From the NCBI GenBank assembly GCA_013112635.1, contig JABFGF010000001.1:558001-622000 (forward strand): a DNA stretch of 64,000 nt, read 5' to 3'. The DNA comes from Calditrichota bacterium. GTDB taxonomy: Bacteria; Calditrichota; Calditrichia; Calditrichales; J004. Each line of letters begins with the position of its first letter. Position 1 is the first letter of the stretch. The position numbers and the translations under genes were made by a program. A model generated the notes under the pieces. The model was given only the letters and a program-made list of their open reading frames with translations. It was not told where the DNA came from and searched no databases. Of this stretch, positions 33,969-43,758 are shown in pieces.

Positions 33969-36086
33969 TTAAACTAGATTGTTCTTTTTCCTGATTGCCC
34001 ATTCCAAAACAATGGCACCAATTATAAAATACAACAGCCAGGCTTTTGTTCGTAAATCAACCTCATTTTCATGAAGAATATTGTTATAGCTTAACTCCAG
34101 ATGATTTGTGAGCTCTTTTGCATCGCGGCCTTTGAGGAAAACACCACCACTTCCATCCGCAATTTGTTTTAAAAAAGTTGTGTCTAAATCGGTTTGAATA
34201 AACTCACGATCATATGGAATTACTTCAACTATTTTTGTTGATGTGCCCGTTTTTTTATCACCAACAAAAGCAGAAGCACTAAACACATAGCGCCCTTCTT
34301 CTGCCGGAATAAAACGAGCTTTAAAAGTACCACTGCTATCACCTTCCATCTGAATTGTAAATTTTTGTTTTTTCGAAGAAGCGTTTATTTCCATCCGTCC
34401 ATTTTTAAGAAGTTCATTTTGAGCAGAATAAATAAATCCTTCAAATTGAATTTCTTCGCCGGGATATGATGTGTTTTTGTTTGTTGCTAAAACCACGGAT
34501 TTAAATTTGGTTTTATTTGCGCTCCAGCGAACAAGATTTAAAATAAAATTTTTATATCCATCTTTATATTTGTCATCATCCCTTAATGAAAAATGCCAAT
34601 TCCAAATTCCTTGCACGTTTAGCAATGCACTTTTATAATTTTTGTTTTCGAAAACTACAAGCCCATTCTCTTTTTGTCCTTTTCCTTCAACCGTAAGTAA
34701 AACTTGAGAATTATTTTTGGTCTGGATAGCAAAACGTGTTTGCAGCGGTGGTAAATTTTCCCAAAACCCTAAATTCAAGTCAGGGTTGTCAAATAAGTTA
34801 ATTATTGAATGCTGATTAACTCCTTCTGAAATCGTTATATTTTCTGTAATAACCCTGTTTCTTAAAAGTATATTTTTAATAGGCAAATACTCAATAAAAG
34901 TATTTAACTTTCCTGGATTTGTATTTCTGCCACTCAGAACAATCAGGCCTTGTTTGTTTATTTGGATAGATTGTTTTATTTGTTCCAGCTCTAAGTTCCG
35001 TGTTTGTGCAGAAGGATAATCCTGAAAAATAAGAACATCAAGACTATCAATCGGGAACTTTGACACCTTTTGATTTTTTATTGTTATAAAAGAATGGACA
35101 GCAATATTTTCTGATTGGTTTAATGCAAATTTGAGGAATTTATGTTCATAGTTAGGCGCTGAAGAAAAAATCCCTATCTGGATTTTATTTTTAACAACCC
35201 TTTGAGTAAAGGTAAAAGAATTATTTTCAGGATTAGCGTCTGGCTTACTTGACAGCGCTTGCACACGGAGTTTTTGCAATCCAACTTTCCCGGGTGTGTA
35301 TGTCAATGTCAACTCTTGTTCAGCTCCGCTTTCGGTTAATTCTATATTTTTTTTAATTAACAAACCTTCGCGGTTAAATAAACTAATCTCTACAGGATTT
35401 TTGTCATTTGTGTTTTTGCTTGACAAACGCAAAGTAATTTCCTGCTCCTTTTCATGGTAAACGACTGGTTTATATTCAACATTTGTGATTGAAATATCCG
35501 GTTCTTTTAATGTATTGCCAATCCCGATTGTAAAAATCTGTGTATCATTTTTAATATTCGGCAAGGAACCATCCGTGCGTATTCCATCGCTGACAATAAT
35601 GGCCTGATCAATTTTGTTTTTTGAGATAAAGCTATTCAGGAAGGAAAAATTTGTAAGTCCGCTAGGAGCTGGCAAAGTATCCGTTTGGATTTCAAACACA
35701 TCCCGGTTAAAAAAATACGTTTTTAGATTTAAATTTTTAGCTGCTGAAATATCTTTGATTGTTGAAACGACTATCTGCGTGCTATCAGGTCTGTTTTTAG
35801 TGTCATTCTTTAAACCCATAGATGCAGAGTGATCCACAAACAATGCTGTAACCTTGGGCTTGGATTCAAAAAAACGGTAAAATATTTGAGGGTTAAACAG
35901 AAGAAGAATAACGGCGAATATCACCGCGGTTCTCATTACGGCTAACAGGATACGGATAATTTTACTATTATCAGGATTTGTTTTTCGGTATAGCAAATAA
36001 GCCAATCCGACAGAGGCGGCAAGAATAAGAAGGATAAAAATAAAAGGTATGCTAAACTGTATAACTTCAGGGAATAAATCTGTCAT
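33969..36086 (-). CDS. Membrane protein with von Willebrand factor A-like domain
   Basis: The 705-residue protein has two N-terminal membrane helices (about 12-34 and 44-66) and one near the C-terminus (about 683-698). A VWA-like fold follows the second helix, with the metal-site motif DHSASM and IIVSDGIRTDG. The middle has immunoglobulin-like beta segments and a glutamine-amidotransferase-like region (VLIFQDYPSA, IVLSGRNTN). This layout is common among uncharacterised membrane VWA proteins of Bacteroidota and relatives. It starts 2 bp after the tsaD stop. The function is unknown. Confidence 0.78.
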   Translation of the reverse strand: MTDLFPEVIQFSIPFIFILLILAASVGLAYLLYRKTNPDNSKIIRILLAVMRTAVIFAVILLLFNPQIFYRFFESKPKVTALFVDHSASMGLKNDTKNRPDSTQIVVSTIKDISAAKNLNLKTYFFNRDVFEIQTDTLPAPSGLTNFSFLNSFISKNKIDQAIIVSDGIRTDGSLPNIKNDTQIFTIGIGNTLKEPDISITNVEYKPVVYHEKEQEITLRLSSKNTNDKNPVEISLFNREGLLIKKNIELTESGAEQELTLTYTPGKVGLQKLRVQALSSKPDANPENNSFTFTQRVVKNKIQIGIFSSAPNYEHKFLKFALNQSENIAVHSFITIKNQKVSKFPIDSLDVLIFQDYPSAQTRNLELEQIKQSIQINKQGLIVLSGRNTNPGKLNTFIEYLPIKNILLRNRVITENITISEGVNQHSIINLFDNPDLNLGFWENLPPLQTRFAIQTKNNSQVLLTVEGKGQKENGLVVFENKNYKSALLNVQGIWNWHFSLRDDDKYKDGYKNFILNLVRWSANKTKFKSVVLATNKNTSYPGEEIQFEGFIYSAQNELLKNGRMEINASSKKQKFTIQMEGDSSGTFKARFIPAEEGRYVFSASAFVGDKKTGTSTKIVEVIPYDREFIQTDLDTTFLKQIADGSGGVFLKGRDAKELTNHLELSYNNILHENEVDLRTKAWLLYFIIGAIVLEWAIRKKNNLV

Positions 36087-36088
36087 TA

Positions 36089-37096
36089 TTATTCAATCGA
36101 TGTCAATTTTAAGGATGGATAGGCATTTAATCCCTGGTCTGATTGTTTGTTCTTTTTTAAGTATTCAAGTGCTGTTCTGCCTATCATTGCGGCGTTATCG
36201 GTACAATATTCAAATTTAGGCTGATAATAAATTAATCCTGCTTTTCCAGCTTCCTCACCAAGCATTCTGCGTAAGAGCAAGTTTGCCGCTACACCGCCTG
36301 CTACACCAATGGATTTTGCATTATATTTCTTTGCAGCACGAATTGCTTTTGCTACCAAAACATCAATCGCCGCAAAACGAAAAGCCGCACAAATAGACGC
36401 CATGTTTTCTTTTACAAAAGATTCTGAGTTTTTATTTTTATATGTTAAAACTGCTGTCTTTAAACCACTGAAACTGAAATCAAAATGATCTTCTTTATAA
36501 AACGCCTTTGGAAAACGAACAAACTCCTGATCGCCTTTTTCTGCAAGTGAGTCAATTATTGGACCACCCGGATATCCAAGACCCAGAATTTTTGCAGTTT
36601 TGTCAAATGCTTCGCCCACGGCATCGTCGCGTGTTGTTCCCAAAATTTCATATTTTAAGTGGTCCTTCATCAGAACCAGCATAGTATGTCCACCAGAAAC
36701 TATTAAAAAAAGGATCGGAAATTTAATATTTTCCTGTGTAAGTAAATTTCCATAAATGTGACCTTCCATATGGTTTATGCCAATAAAAGGTTTATTTAAA
36801 GAAAGAGCCAGTCCTTTAACAAAATTCAATCCTACAAGTAAAGCTCCAACCAAACCGGGACCTTTAGTAACAGCCAATCCGTCTATATCATCCAAATTGG
36901 TGGCCGCGCTGCTTAAGGCCTGTTTTATGACCGGTACAACCAATTGCAAATGCGCGCGTGATGCCAATTCCGGGACAACACCGCCAAACTGAGAATGAAC
37001 TATTTGCGAGGAAATGATATTGGATAGCACATTATTTTCTTCAATAACCGCTGCAGATGTTTCATCACATGAGGTTTCAACTGCTAAAATTTTCAA
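36089..37096 (-). CDS. tsaD: tRNA N6-adenosine threonylcarbamoyltransferase TsaD
   Basis: The 335-residue enzyme moves the threonylcarbamoyl group to adenosine 37 of ANN-reading tRNAs. It shows the ASKHA fold with AVETSCDETSAAV, the metal-binding HMEGH pair, IVSGGHTMLV and GVAGGVAANLLLR. The start codon is TTG in a TTGA overlap with the YbbR gene. MtaB, encoded at the end of the window, adds a methylthio group to the product of this pathway. No tsaB, tsaC or tsaE is present in the window. Confidence 0.97.
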   Translation of the reverse strand: MKILAVETSCDETSAAVIEENNVLSNIISSQIVHSQFGGVVPELASRAHLQLVVPVIKQALSSAATNLDDIDGLAVTKGPGLVGALLVGLNFVKGLALSLNKPFIGINHMEGHIYGNLLTQENIKFPILFLIVSGGHTMLVLMKDHLKYEILGTTRDDAVGEAFDKTAKILGLGYPGGPIIDSLAEKGDQEFVRFPKAFYKEDHFDFSFSGLKTAVLTYKNKNSESFVKENMASICAAFRFAAIDVLVAKAIRAAKKYNAKSIGVAGGVAANLLLRRMLGEEAGKAGLIYYQPKFEYCTDNAAMIGRTALEYLKKNKQSDQGLNAYPSLKLTSIE

Positions 37097-38049
37097 AGTG
37101 TTTCTTCTTTCCGGACCAATTTAATATTAAAATATTGAGGACTAACTTCTACCCATGTTACATCTTCTGGTGTTTTAACCTGCATCAAATAATTCAATTT
37201 CCCACTTTGATAATCCGAGGCATAATCAAATAAAACATCTATTTCATCAATCTCCAAACTTGAGACACGCGTCTCTCCGCCTTTTACACGCACAGAAATG
37301 GTAGTTGGTGTTGCTTCAGCTGTTAAATTGGTCGGGACATTCAATATCTGGATGGGAATATTATAGACCGTTCGTTCTACAAGCTGCTCAATATTAAAAT
37401 TAACTTTGATGATTTTAGGTTCAATTGTAACGATCTCATTTCTTGGGCTTATTAATTCCGTGGTTGTCTCAAACGGGAAACGCACATCATAATTTTTGAT
37501 GATTTTTGTTTCAACATAATGCATTTTTTCAACAATAGATTTTGGTCCGGATACAAAAACGGAATCAAAATCGGAAAAATAGTTTACAAGCAAATAGCCA
37601 GGAACCGCCTTAATATCATTCGTAATTTTTACAGGAACATAGCGTTCTTCATATGTATCAACCTCTAATGAAATCTTTTTGGGTGAAACTACATCCAGAA
37701 TTTCAACACCCAGGTCACGTGGAAATTGAAATTGGTTTTTATAGTCATTTAAACTTAAAACCTGGCTCGAGGTTATTTCCGGAAATTCAATGCCAATTTG
37801 CTGATCTACAAAATTTAGGGCAAACAAAGCACGCCCGGTTCCTTTTACTTTTAGACGAACAGTTTGTGGTGGTTTTTTTGTCAGGACAAGGTTTTCACCA
37901 AGCGTTTCTATAGAAAGCGGAACTTTTATAACATGTGTATACTCTTTATCGCTGGCAATTGTAAACCACAGCAGCAACGCCAGAAACACAGATCCGGAAA
38001 GTGATCGGTAATTAGCTTTTATGTAGGATAAATACTTGTCCATATTCAT
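37093..38049 (-). CDS. YbbR-domain protein (CdaR-like)
   Basis: The 318-residue protein has one N-terminal membrane helix (about 17-33, SGSVFLALLLWFTIA) and several YbbR repeats of about 80 residues, each with VPVKI- or VPLSIE-type strands. YbbR proteins such as CdaR sit outside the membrane and adjust the di-adenylate cyclase CdaA, but no cdaA gene is near. The stop overlaps the tsaD start (TTGA), so the pair is likely translated together. The link to cyclic-di-AMP is family knowledge, not seen here. Confidence 0.82.
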   Translation of the reverse strand: MNMDKYLSYIKANYRSLSGSVFLALLLWFTIASDKEYTHVIKVPLSIETLGENLVLTKKPPQTVRLKVKGTGRALFALNFVDQQIGIEFPEITSSQVLSLNDYKNQFQFPRDLGVEILDVVSPKKISLEVDTYEERYVPVKITNDIKAVPGYLLVNYFSDFDSVFVSGPKSIVEKMHYVETKIIKNYDVRFPFETTTELISPRNEIVTIEPKIIKVNFNIEQLVERTVYNIPIQILNVPTNLTAEATPTTISVRVKGGETRVSSLEIDEIDVLFDYASDYQSGKLNYLMQVKTPEDVTWVEVSPQYFNIKLVRKEETL

Positions 38050-38123
38050 TTTATCTTAAAATAAAAAAATCTGCAAATCCGCAAATATCAACATTAAACT
38101 TGTCTTGAATTAATCTTCATAAT

Positions 38124-38918
38124 TTATCTGATTTTTATTTGAACGGAATCTTTGGTTTTATCAAAATTTAAAATTTTTGCAGCATTGGCATTTACAGCGG
38201 CAATTTCCAGAAAATCCATACTGTTCCATAGCACCATTAATTCGCCATCACTTTTTTCGGCATAGAATGAATTTAAAGTATTGGTTGAAAAATCCTTTAC
38301 TTTAACTTGATCTATGGCATATTTATTCATTCGTTCCATATCTCTGCGGGAAAACCCGGTGACAATATTTCCAAAACGATCAATATTAACAGCCTCAAGT
38401 TTTAAAACTCCGTTCTCCTCTTTTGAATAAAAAACGCGCGGCACTTCTGTCCGCTCATCAAGACGCTTTCCAAGTTTTTCGCATGGATTACCTTGCAAGA
38501 GTTTTCCCGTGGCCGGCGCAAAAATGTCCCGTGCATGGAATGTAGCACTCGGTGTGCCGGAACTAATTTTTTTCACATCCAGTTCATAGGCTGTGTAAGC
38601 CTCTCTACTAAAAATGAACTGAAAAACACCATTATCAGGTCCCACAAAATAATGTTGCGCTGTTCGCAACAGCAAAGGCCTGCGCACACTTCCAACACCA
38701 GGATCAATCACCACAAAATGAATAGTGTCTTTTGGGAAATATGAATAATATGTATGCAGTGTAAAAGCAGCTCCACGTACATCAAAAGGATCAATATCAT
38801 GACTGATGTCAATTATATCCGCTGCTGGATAGTAACTTTTAATAACACCTTTCAAGCTGCCAATATAGCCATCATGTGTTCCAAAATCAGTTAGTAAAGT
38901 AACTATTTTGTTATTCAT
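38124..38918 (-). CDS. S-adenosyl-L-methionine hydrolase (adenosine-forming), DUF62 family
   Basis: The 264-residue protein has the family hallmarks TLLTDFGTHDGYIGSLKG, DISHDIDPFDVRGAAF, VVIDPGVGS and GPDNGVF. Characterised members split SAM with water into adenosine and methionine; a few relatives are fluorinases or chlorinases. The water-activating Asp-Arg-His set is consistent with the TDFG, VGSVRRP and ISHDI segments. Its physiological role is unclear in most bacteria. It lies alone between the YbbR gene and mutM. Confidence 0.92.
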   Translation of the reverse strand: MNNKIVTLLTDFGTHDGYIGSLKGVIKSYYPAADIIDISHDIDPFDVRGAAFTLHTYYSYFPKDTIHFVVIDPGVGSVRRPLLLRTAQHYFVGPDNGVFQFIFSREAYTAYELDVKKISSGTPSATFHARDIFAPATGKLLQGNPCEKLGKRLDERTEVPRVFYSKEENGVLKLEAVNIDRFGNIVTGFSRRDMERMNKYAIDQVKVKDFSTNTLNSFYAEKSDGELMVLWNSMDFLEIAAVNANAAKILNFDKTKDSVQIKIR

Positions 38919-38954
38919 AACCAGCTCTCAGTTAAGTTTTTAAGGTTTAAATTT

Positions 38955-39761
38955 CTATTTTTTTTGACAACTCGGGCAATAGTGTGTTCCGCGCCCGGCA
39001 AATTTAATTTTTTCAATATCTGTGCCACAATATTTGCAGGGTAATCCTGTTCTTCCATAAACAAAAAAATAGTTTTGATTTGTCCCTTCATTTCCAGATG
39101 GATCCCGATAGTCTGAAATAGAGCTACCCATATTATCTATCGAACTTTGTAAAACTGATCGCATATTTTTATAAAGGTTCGCTGCATTTTTATTTGATAT
39201 TTTATTTGCAGGAATTGACGGATGAACTTTTGATAAAAATAGAGCCTCGTCGGTATAAATATTGCCCATCCCGGATACATATTTTTGTGCCATTAAAAAG
39301 GCTTTAATACTCATGGAGCTTTTATTAAGTAATCCACAAAAATAAGCCTGAGTTACCCTTTTATCTAAAGCATCCACGCCAACATGAGCTATTTTATTTT
39401 CTACATTTTCAACATGTGTTATTCGTCCAAATTTTCTAACATCCTTAAAAAGCAGTGCACTTCTGTCTTTGAGGGAAATAACAACACGTATATAGTCTTT
39501 CAAATCTGCATTGGCAATATCATCAATATAAAGTACTTGACCTGTCATCCGTAAATGAATTATCAAATAAGTCTTTGATAAATTTACTATTAAATATTTT
39601 CCACGCCTGCCAATTGATTTGATTGTTTGCCCTGATAAATCTACATCTGTTTCATTCTGGAAAGAGCGTCCCCACAAAGCTTCTATCTCATCAATTTGTT
39701 TATTGAGAACAAATCCGCGGAGTTCACGCGCAACAGTTTCTACTTCAGGGAGCTCAGGCAT
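38955..39761 (-). CDS. mutM: Formamidopyrimidine-DNA glycosylase
   Basis: The 268-residue enzyme removes 8-oxoguanine and formamidopyrimidines. The catalytic N-terminal proline and glutamate are in MPELPEVETV. LRMTGQ, the DNA-binding NIYTDEALF region and the C-terminal zinc finger (CKYCGTD, CPSCQ) with FAGRGTHYC follow. The arginine of the finger that contacts the damaged site is present. Length is typical. It starts about 185 bp after the porin gene's stop, past that gene's terminator. Confidence 0.96.
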   Translation of the reverse strand: MPELPEVETVARELRGFVLNKQIDEIEALWGRSFQNETDVDLSGQTIKSIGRRGKYLIVNLSKTYLIIHLRMTGQVLYIDDIANADLKDYIRVVISLKDRSALLFKDVRKFGRITHVENVENKIAHVGVDALDKRVTQAYFCGLLNKSSMSIKAFLMAQKYVSGMGNIYTDEALFLSKVHPSIPANKISNKNAANLYKNMRSVLQSSIDNMGSSISDYRDPSGNEGTNQNYFFVYGRTGLPCKYCGTDIEKIKFAGRGTHYCPSCQKK

Positions 39762-39894
39762 AAAATAAAATCAGGTTTAATATAAAAATAGTCGTTTAAT
39801 TGATGGTCAACAAGTTAAAAAAAAGGTGTTTAAAACAAAACAGATAATTCTTCTCAAAATGATAATTAAAAATTAATTTTAAAATTTAGTAAAT

Positions 39895-39926
39895 AAAAAA
39901 AGCCGCCCCTAAATAGGAACGGCTTT
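39895..39926 (-). terminator. Strong Rho-independent terminator after the porin gene
   Basis: On the minus strand AAAGCCG pairs with CGGCTTT, extended by two T-G and three more pairs around a four-base loop. The hairpin is followed by a run of T. It begins about 20 nt after the porin stop codon at 39947. Confidence 0.85.
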
Positions 39927-39946
39927 CCGTTTTTAAATATTACCAT

Positions 39947-40987
39947 TTATTTTGTTTTAAATAAAAATTGCCACATTACCTGAAAACCCATGTCATCCAG
40001 ATCACTACCTTCATTTGTTGGTAACACAATTGCTGCAACAACTCTATTATTGCTCGTGTTATCAAATTTATTATAAGCAGCGCCAACAGTAATTAGTGAA
40101 AGACCATCGTCATCAAAATCTGTGTTCGGATCATAATTTTCAAAACGTCCAAGTAATTCAAAATTATTTGATAAACTATAACCGCCAAACAAATAGTAAC
40201 CCATCATATTTTTATCATCCGCTCCGGCAACGCCATTTGTTGTATGGCTGATAAGTTCGGCTTTAATCCGCAATGGCCCGGGACTATAATATCCATAAAC
40301 GGAATAAGAAGAATAATCTCTACCGATATCTTCATTTCCAATACCATAGTGCCCTCCAACTTCAAGCCCCTTGATACTTTCAGGTTTATGAATAATCATT
40401 GCGTCCACAGCGCTTGGTAATGAATCTCCTTTTTTTCTGGTTTTATCCTGATCGCTATAGAAATCGCCAGCCCGATTTGTATTATTTGTTGAGCCGTCAC
40501 CATTGTGAACCCAGAGCCTGCCTGTAAAGGACGATACATTCCCTTCAACTTGGAAACCATAATCACGATAATCCGAGCCAACAGTCATTGCACCCCACTT
40601 TCGCGCAGAAATCGGTCGTTCGATAATATCAATCTTTGTGTGTGATGTTAATCCTCCTGAACGGACACCTGCACCTATAAAACGTCCTGCCCGGACATTG
40701 AAAGCATCATTAAAATAGTACTCAATCCTGGCATCCAGCAAAGAACCAGATGTTAATTCTGACTGAACAAAAAGTTTAACTTCATCATACTGCGCATAAT
40801 AACGAAAACGTACTCTTCTTAAGCCAAATGCTGCATTATTAGTATCCGGCCCAATTTGTGAAAAACTGGCCCAGGTTTGAACTGTCCCGCCAAACTGATG
40901 GGTAAGCTGAGGTTGTTCACCTGCATTCACATTTGCAAATATGAACAGACTGGAAATTAGAAAAATAGCAATGTATCTTAATTTCAT
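39947..40987 (-). CDS. Outer-membrane porin (phosphate-selective porin O/P-like)
   Basis: The 346-residue protein has a signal peptide ending near VNAGE, then a chain of amphipathic beta strands and a C-terminal strand ending MWQFLFKTK. RRVRFRYYAQYDEVKLFVQ and YYFNDAFNVRAGRF match the style of porin O/P-type barrels, which pass small anions or oligosaccharides. The substrate cannot be inferred from context. The gene is single, with its own terminator. Confidence 0.8.
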   Translation of the reverse strand: MKLRYIAIFLISSLFIFANVNAGEQPQLTHQFGGTVQTWASFSQIGPDTNNAAFGLRRVRFRYYAQYDEVKLFVQSELTSGSLLDARIEYYFNDAFNVRAGRFIGAGVRSGGLTSHTKIDIIERPISARKWGAMTVGSDYRDYGFQVEGNVSSFTGRLWVHNGDGSTNNTNRAGDFYSDQDKTRKKGDSLPSAVDAMIIHKPESIKGLEVGGHYGIGNEDIGRDYSSYSVYGYYSPGPLRIKAELISHTTNGVAGADDKNMMGYYLFGGYSLSNNFELLGRFENYDPNTDFDDDGLSLITVGAAYNKFDNTSNNRVVAAIVLPTNEGSDLDDMGFQVMWQFLFKTK

Positions 40988-41093
40988 TTTGATCTTCCTT
41001 TTATTAAAGTATTTATGATGTATATGTTTTTTAATACTTTTATTTCAATCTTGAAACAGCGATATATTTTATTTAATAATTATACTCGGCACA

Positions 41094-42047
41094 TTATTTA
41101 TAACTTAATCCATAATTAATAAACCGGAAACTTCTGTACTTTTCACCTTGCTTTAGCACCTCTTGCGCCCTGTCAAAATCGTTTTCCTGTTTATAAATAT
41201 TTGAGAGTGTTTCGTAGGCTTCAAAAACAATTGTGTTGTTTGCAATACTAAGTTCAAGCTGATTTTTGGCATCTTTGAAATTATTTAAATGGTAATAATA
41301 CAATCCACGAATAAAGTGTATTTCTGCTGCCTTAAGTTCATTCTTCAAATCAATTGTAGCCAGCCTGTATGCATTTTCAAGTTCATTTTCCTGTATAAGT
41401 GCCCTCACATAAAACAATCCTTCATTGCGGTTTAAAGGGCCATTCTGCCTGGCAAGAACCATAGAAGATATAACATCCTCAAACAACTCTTGCTCAAATT
41501 TTATTTTTGCAAACAAAACATAATAAAACCGTTCCGCAAGCTTAGATTGTTTTTCACAGTGCATGATATATTCTTTTAGAATATTCATTGCTAAATTTAA
41601 TTCGGTTAACTGGAGGTTGCATTCAGCCAGATTTAGCAAAATTGATATTTGCTGTGGCTCTTGAACAAAAGCTTTTTTGTAGTTACGAATGGCGTGATCA
41701 TATTCCTGTAATCGAAAATAGTTTTTTGCACTTTTTAAAAATACTTCTGGATAAAATGAGCGCAATGATTTTGCTTTGTCATAATCTACTATAGCTGCTT
41801 TAAGCTTTCCCTGTTTGGTTTGTATATCACCTTTCAACTCATAATATCCAGCGATTCTGCCATTTGCTTTAATAGCCTGATTTATATAATCCAGTGCATC
41901 TTCATAGTTAACAGCATGATATTGCTCAACAGCTCGCGAGAACATTTTAAACGCAATATTCTTATCGTAATTTATATTTTGTTTTGGTTGACAAAATTGA
42001 AAAATAAAGAAAAGAATTAGGATTATTGGAAGCGATGGCTTATGCAT
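41094..42047 (-). CDS. TPR-repeat lipoprotein
   Basis: The 317-residue protein has a lipoprotein signal (IFQFCQP, Cys19) and then about seven tetratricopeptide repeats, the clearest being AVNYEDALDYINQAIKANGR and LQEYDHAIRNYKKAFVQEP. It probably acts as a protein-protein scaffold in the periplasm or at the outer membrane. No partner is evident; the HEAT-like gene upstream is 92 bp away on the same strand. Confidence 0.82.
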   Translation of the reverse strand: MHKPSLPIILILFFIFQFCQPKQNINYDKNIAFKMFSRAVEQYHAVNYEDALDYINQAIKANGRIAGYYELKGDIQTKQGKLKAAIVDYDKAKSLRSFYPEVFLKSAKNYFRLQEYDHAIRNYKKAFVQEPQQISILLNLAECNLQLTELNLAMNILKEYIMHCEKQSKLAERFYYVLFAKIKFEQELFEDVISSMVLARQNGPLNRNEGLFYVRALIQENELENAYRLATIDLKNELKAAEIHFIRGLYYYHLNNFKDAKNQLELSIANNTIVFEAYETLSNIYKQENDFDRAQEVLKQGEKYRSFRFINYGLSYK

Positions 42048-42139
42048 AAAAATTTTGCTTATATCTTCATATTATTGAAACATAAACTACAAACAAAATT
42101 CAATATATTCTTATAAATTTTTGGCGGGATTTACTATTT

Positions 42140-42784
42140 TTATTGAGATTCTTCGTTTTCTCTTTTTTTAAGAATCATAGTAAGTTTTTCATAATATGAC
42201 ACATGAGACTCTTCTTCAGTAAAACTCTCATGGCGTTTTATACATTTTTTAATGTTTTCGTCCAGAATTTTTAAGAAATCAAATGAGCCTTCTTCGCTCC
42301 ACTTTTTAATTTTAGTAATAAAAAGCTCATTATTTTCAGGAGAATAGATTTTACTCATAATTCTGGCAGCAACAGTTTGCATCAGTAAATCATCCGTGTC
42401 CTTATATTTTTCGATATATGGAATTATAAGGTTGGGGTTTTGTTTTGCAATGTTCTCTAATGATTGAAATGAAAACTGTCTCAGATTAGAATCATCATCG
42501 TTTAACAATACTTCCAGTGCCCTTTCCCATCCTTGAACAGGGCCAAATGCACCAATCATCTCCGCAAATATGCTTTTATCCTGAATAGCTTTGTGAAAAT
42601 CTTTGCTGAAATAATTGTCGATTGCTTTTGGGATTTTTACATAAAGTTCCGGTGTAATCTCCTCGGGTGAATCCAGCTCAAAATGTTTACATAAGCGTAT
42701 CAGCAAATTTGATGCGGATTGAACTTTACCAACATTTGGCTTTGTTGTTAAATAAAAATCGTGAAGCTTTTGTAGGTTTGACAT
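42140..42784 (-). CDS. HEAT-repeat-like cytoplasmic protein, function unknown
   Basis: The 214-residue, all-helical protein has no signal peptide. A repeat of HEAT type is seen around RALEVLLNDDDSNLRQFSFQ and LLMQTVAARIMSKIYSPENN. I do not recognise the family. It may be a scaffold or an adaptor. It is followed by the TPR lipoprotein gene after 92 bp. Confidence 0.62.
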   Translation of the reverse strand: MSNLQKLHDFYLTTKPNVGKVQSASNLLIRLCKHFELDSPEEITPELYVKIPKAIDNYFSKDFHKAIQDKSIFAEMIGAFGPVQGWERALEVLLNDDDSNLRQFSFQSLENIAKQNPNLIIPYIEKYKDTDDLLMQTVAARIMSKIYSPENNELFITKIKKWSEEGSFDFLKILDENIKKCIKRHESFTEEESHVSYYEKLTMILKKRENEESQ

Positions 42785-42844
42785 TTATCTTCCCTGACTA
42801 TTATTTCTAATTATCCATTTTCAATTTCAGGAATAAGGTAGTTT

Positions 42845-43303
42845 TTATGGTTTTAAATGAATGTTATCTACAGCAAGAAATTGCCGTTCAGTGAAATTTA
42901 ATTTCAATAAAAGTACAATTAAGAGTGTATTTTCCAGAATTTTCCCCCAACTAACCTTATCGATACCGGCTATGGATGCGCCACATCCACAATCTATATC
43001 AAGGCCTCTAAACAAGGCTATTAAAACATTTAGAGAGAATAAAGCCAGCAAAGACGATGCGATTAATGCACTGCTTCGAGTATAAAATCCCGCAATTATC
43101 AACACACCACAAAATAATTCAATCCACGGTAAAAATATTGCCGGCAGTGTACTTAACCCGGCAGGGATTATATCATAAGCCCGAATTGCCTGTGCAAAAT
43201 CAGCCACATGCATTATTTTTTCCTGGGCAGCATATATTAAAAATGCGCCTAAAAACAATCTTAAAAATAGATTTACATATTTGCTTTTTACGAATTCTTT
43301 CAT
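42845..43303 (-). CDS. MauE/DoxX-family membrane protein
   Basis: The 152-residue protein has four membrane helices and the family pattern RLFLGAFLIYAAQEKI at the start. A conserved cysteine pair is in DIDCGCGAS, after the third helix. MauE proteins take part in disulfide formation for methylamine dehydrogenase; relatives pair with thioredoxin- or rhodanese-like proteins. The ATG at 43303 begins one base after the rhodanese stop; a TTG four codons earlier would overlap that gene. No methylamine genes are nearby, so a general thiol-redox role is more likely. Confidence 0.83.
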   Translation of the reverse strand: MKEFVKSKYVNLFLRLFLGAFLIYAAQEKIMHVADFAQAIRAYDIIPAGLSTLPAIFLPWIELFCGVLIIAGFYTRSSALIASSLLALFSLNVLIALFRGLDIDCGCGASIAGIDKVSWGKILENTLLIVLLLKLNFTERQFLAVDNIHLKP

Positions 43304-43304
43304 G

Positions 43305-43757
43305 CTAATTTTCAACTACCTCAACTGGATATTTTGCTTTCTTCCACTCAACGATCCCGTCTTCAAATAATGCAACTTGTGTGTATCCTAATTTTTCTAA
43401 ATCTTTTGCGAGACGGCGTGCCTGATTGCATCTTTTGCTGTAACAATAAACAATAATATTTTGATTGTGCTCTATCCCACGCATTAAATTTTCTTTTTCA
43501 CTGGAGTTGTAAGGAACGTTAACCGCGCCTTTGATATGATCCCTTTTATACTGAGATTTTGGACGTGCGTCTATAAACAACCCTTCGTTAGCATCAAAAA
43601 TATTTTTTGTTTCATAAAGGGAAAGAATCGAATTATTCTTTACAATCTGCGGTTTATAAATATAACTTACGCCGCTTACGGAAACTGAATTAAAAATTGC
43701 AGCACTGGCAAGGGAGATCAGTAAGATAAATATGATTTCTTTAAGTTTTAAATGCAT
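43305..43757 (-). CDS. Exported rhodanese-domain protein
   Basis: The 150-residue protein has an N-terminal membrane/signal segment (IIFILLISLASAAIF) and a rhodanese domain (about 45-145) with IDARPKSQYKRDHIKGAVNVP and the active-site loop VYCYSKRCNQAR. The nucleophile should be the first cysteine of CYSKRC; the second cysteine, five residues later, could form a disulfide with it. It probably acts in the periplasm as a sulfurtransferase or thiol carrier. The ATG at 43757 starts one base after the aminotransferase stop. Confidence 0.86.
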   Translation of the reverse strand: MHLKLKEIIFILLISLASAAIFNSVSVSGVSYIYKPQIVKNNSILSLYETKNIFDANEGLFIDARPKSQYKRDHIKGAVNVPYNSSEKENLMRGIEHNQNIIVYCYSKRCNQARRLAKDLEKLGYTQVALFEDGIVEWKKAKYPVEVVEN

Positions 43758-43758
43758 A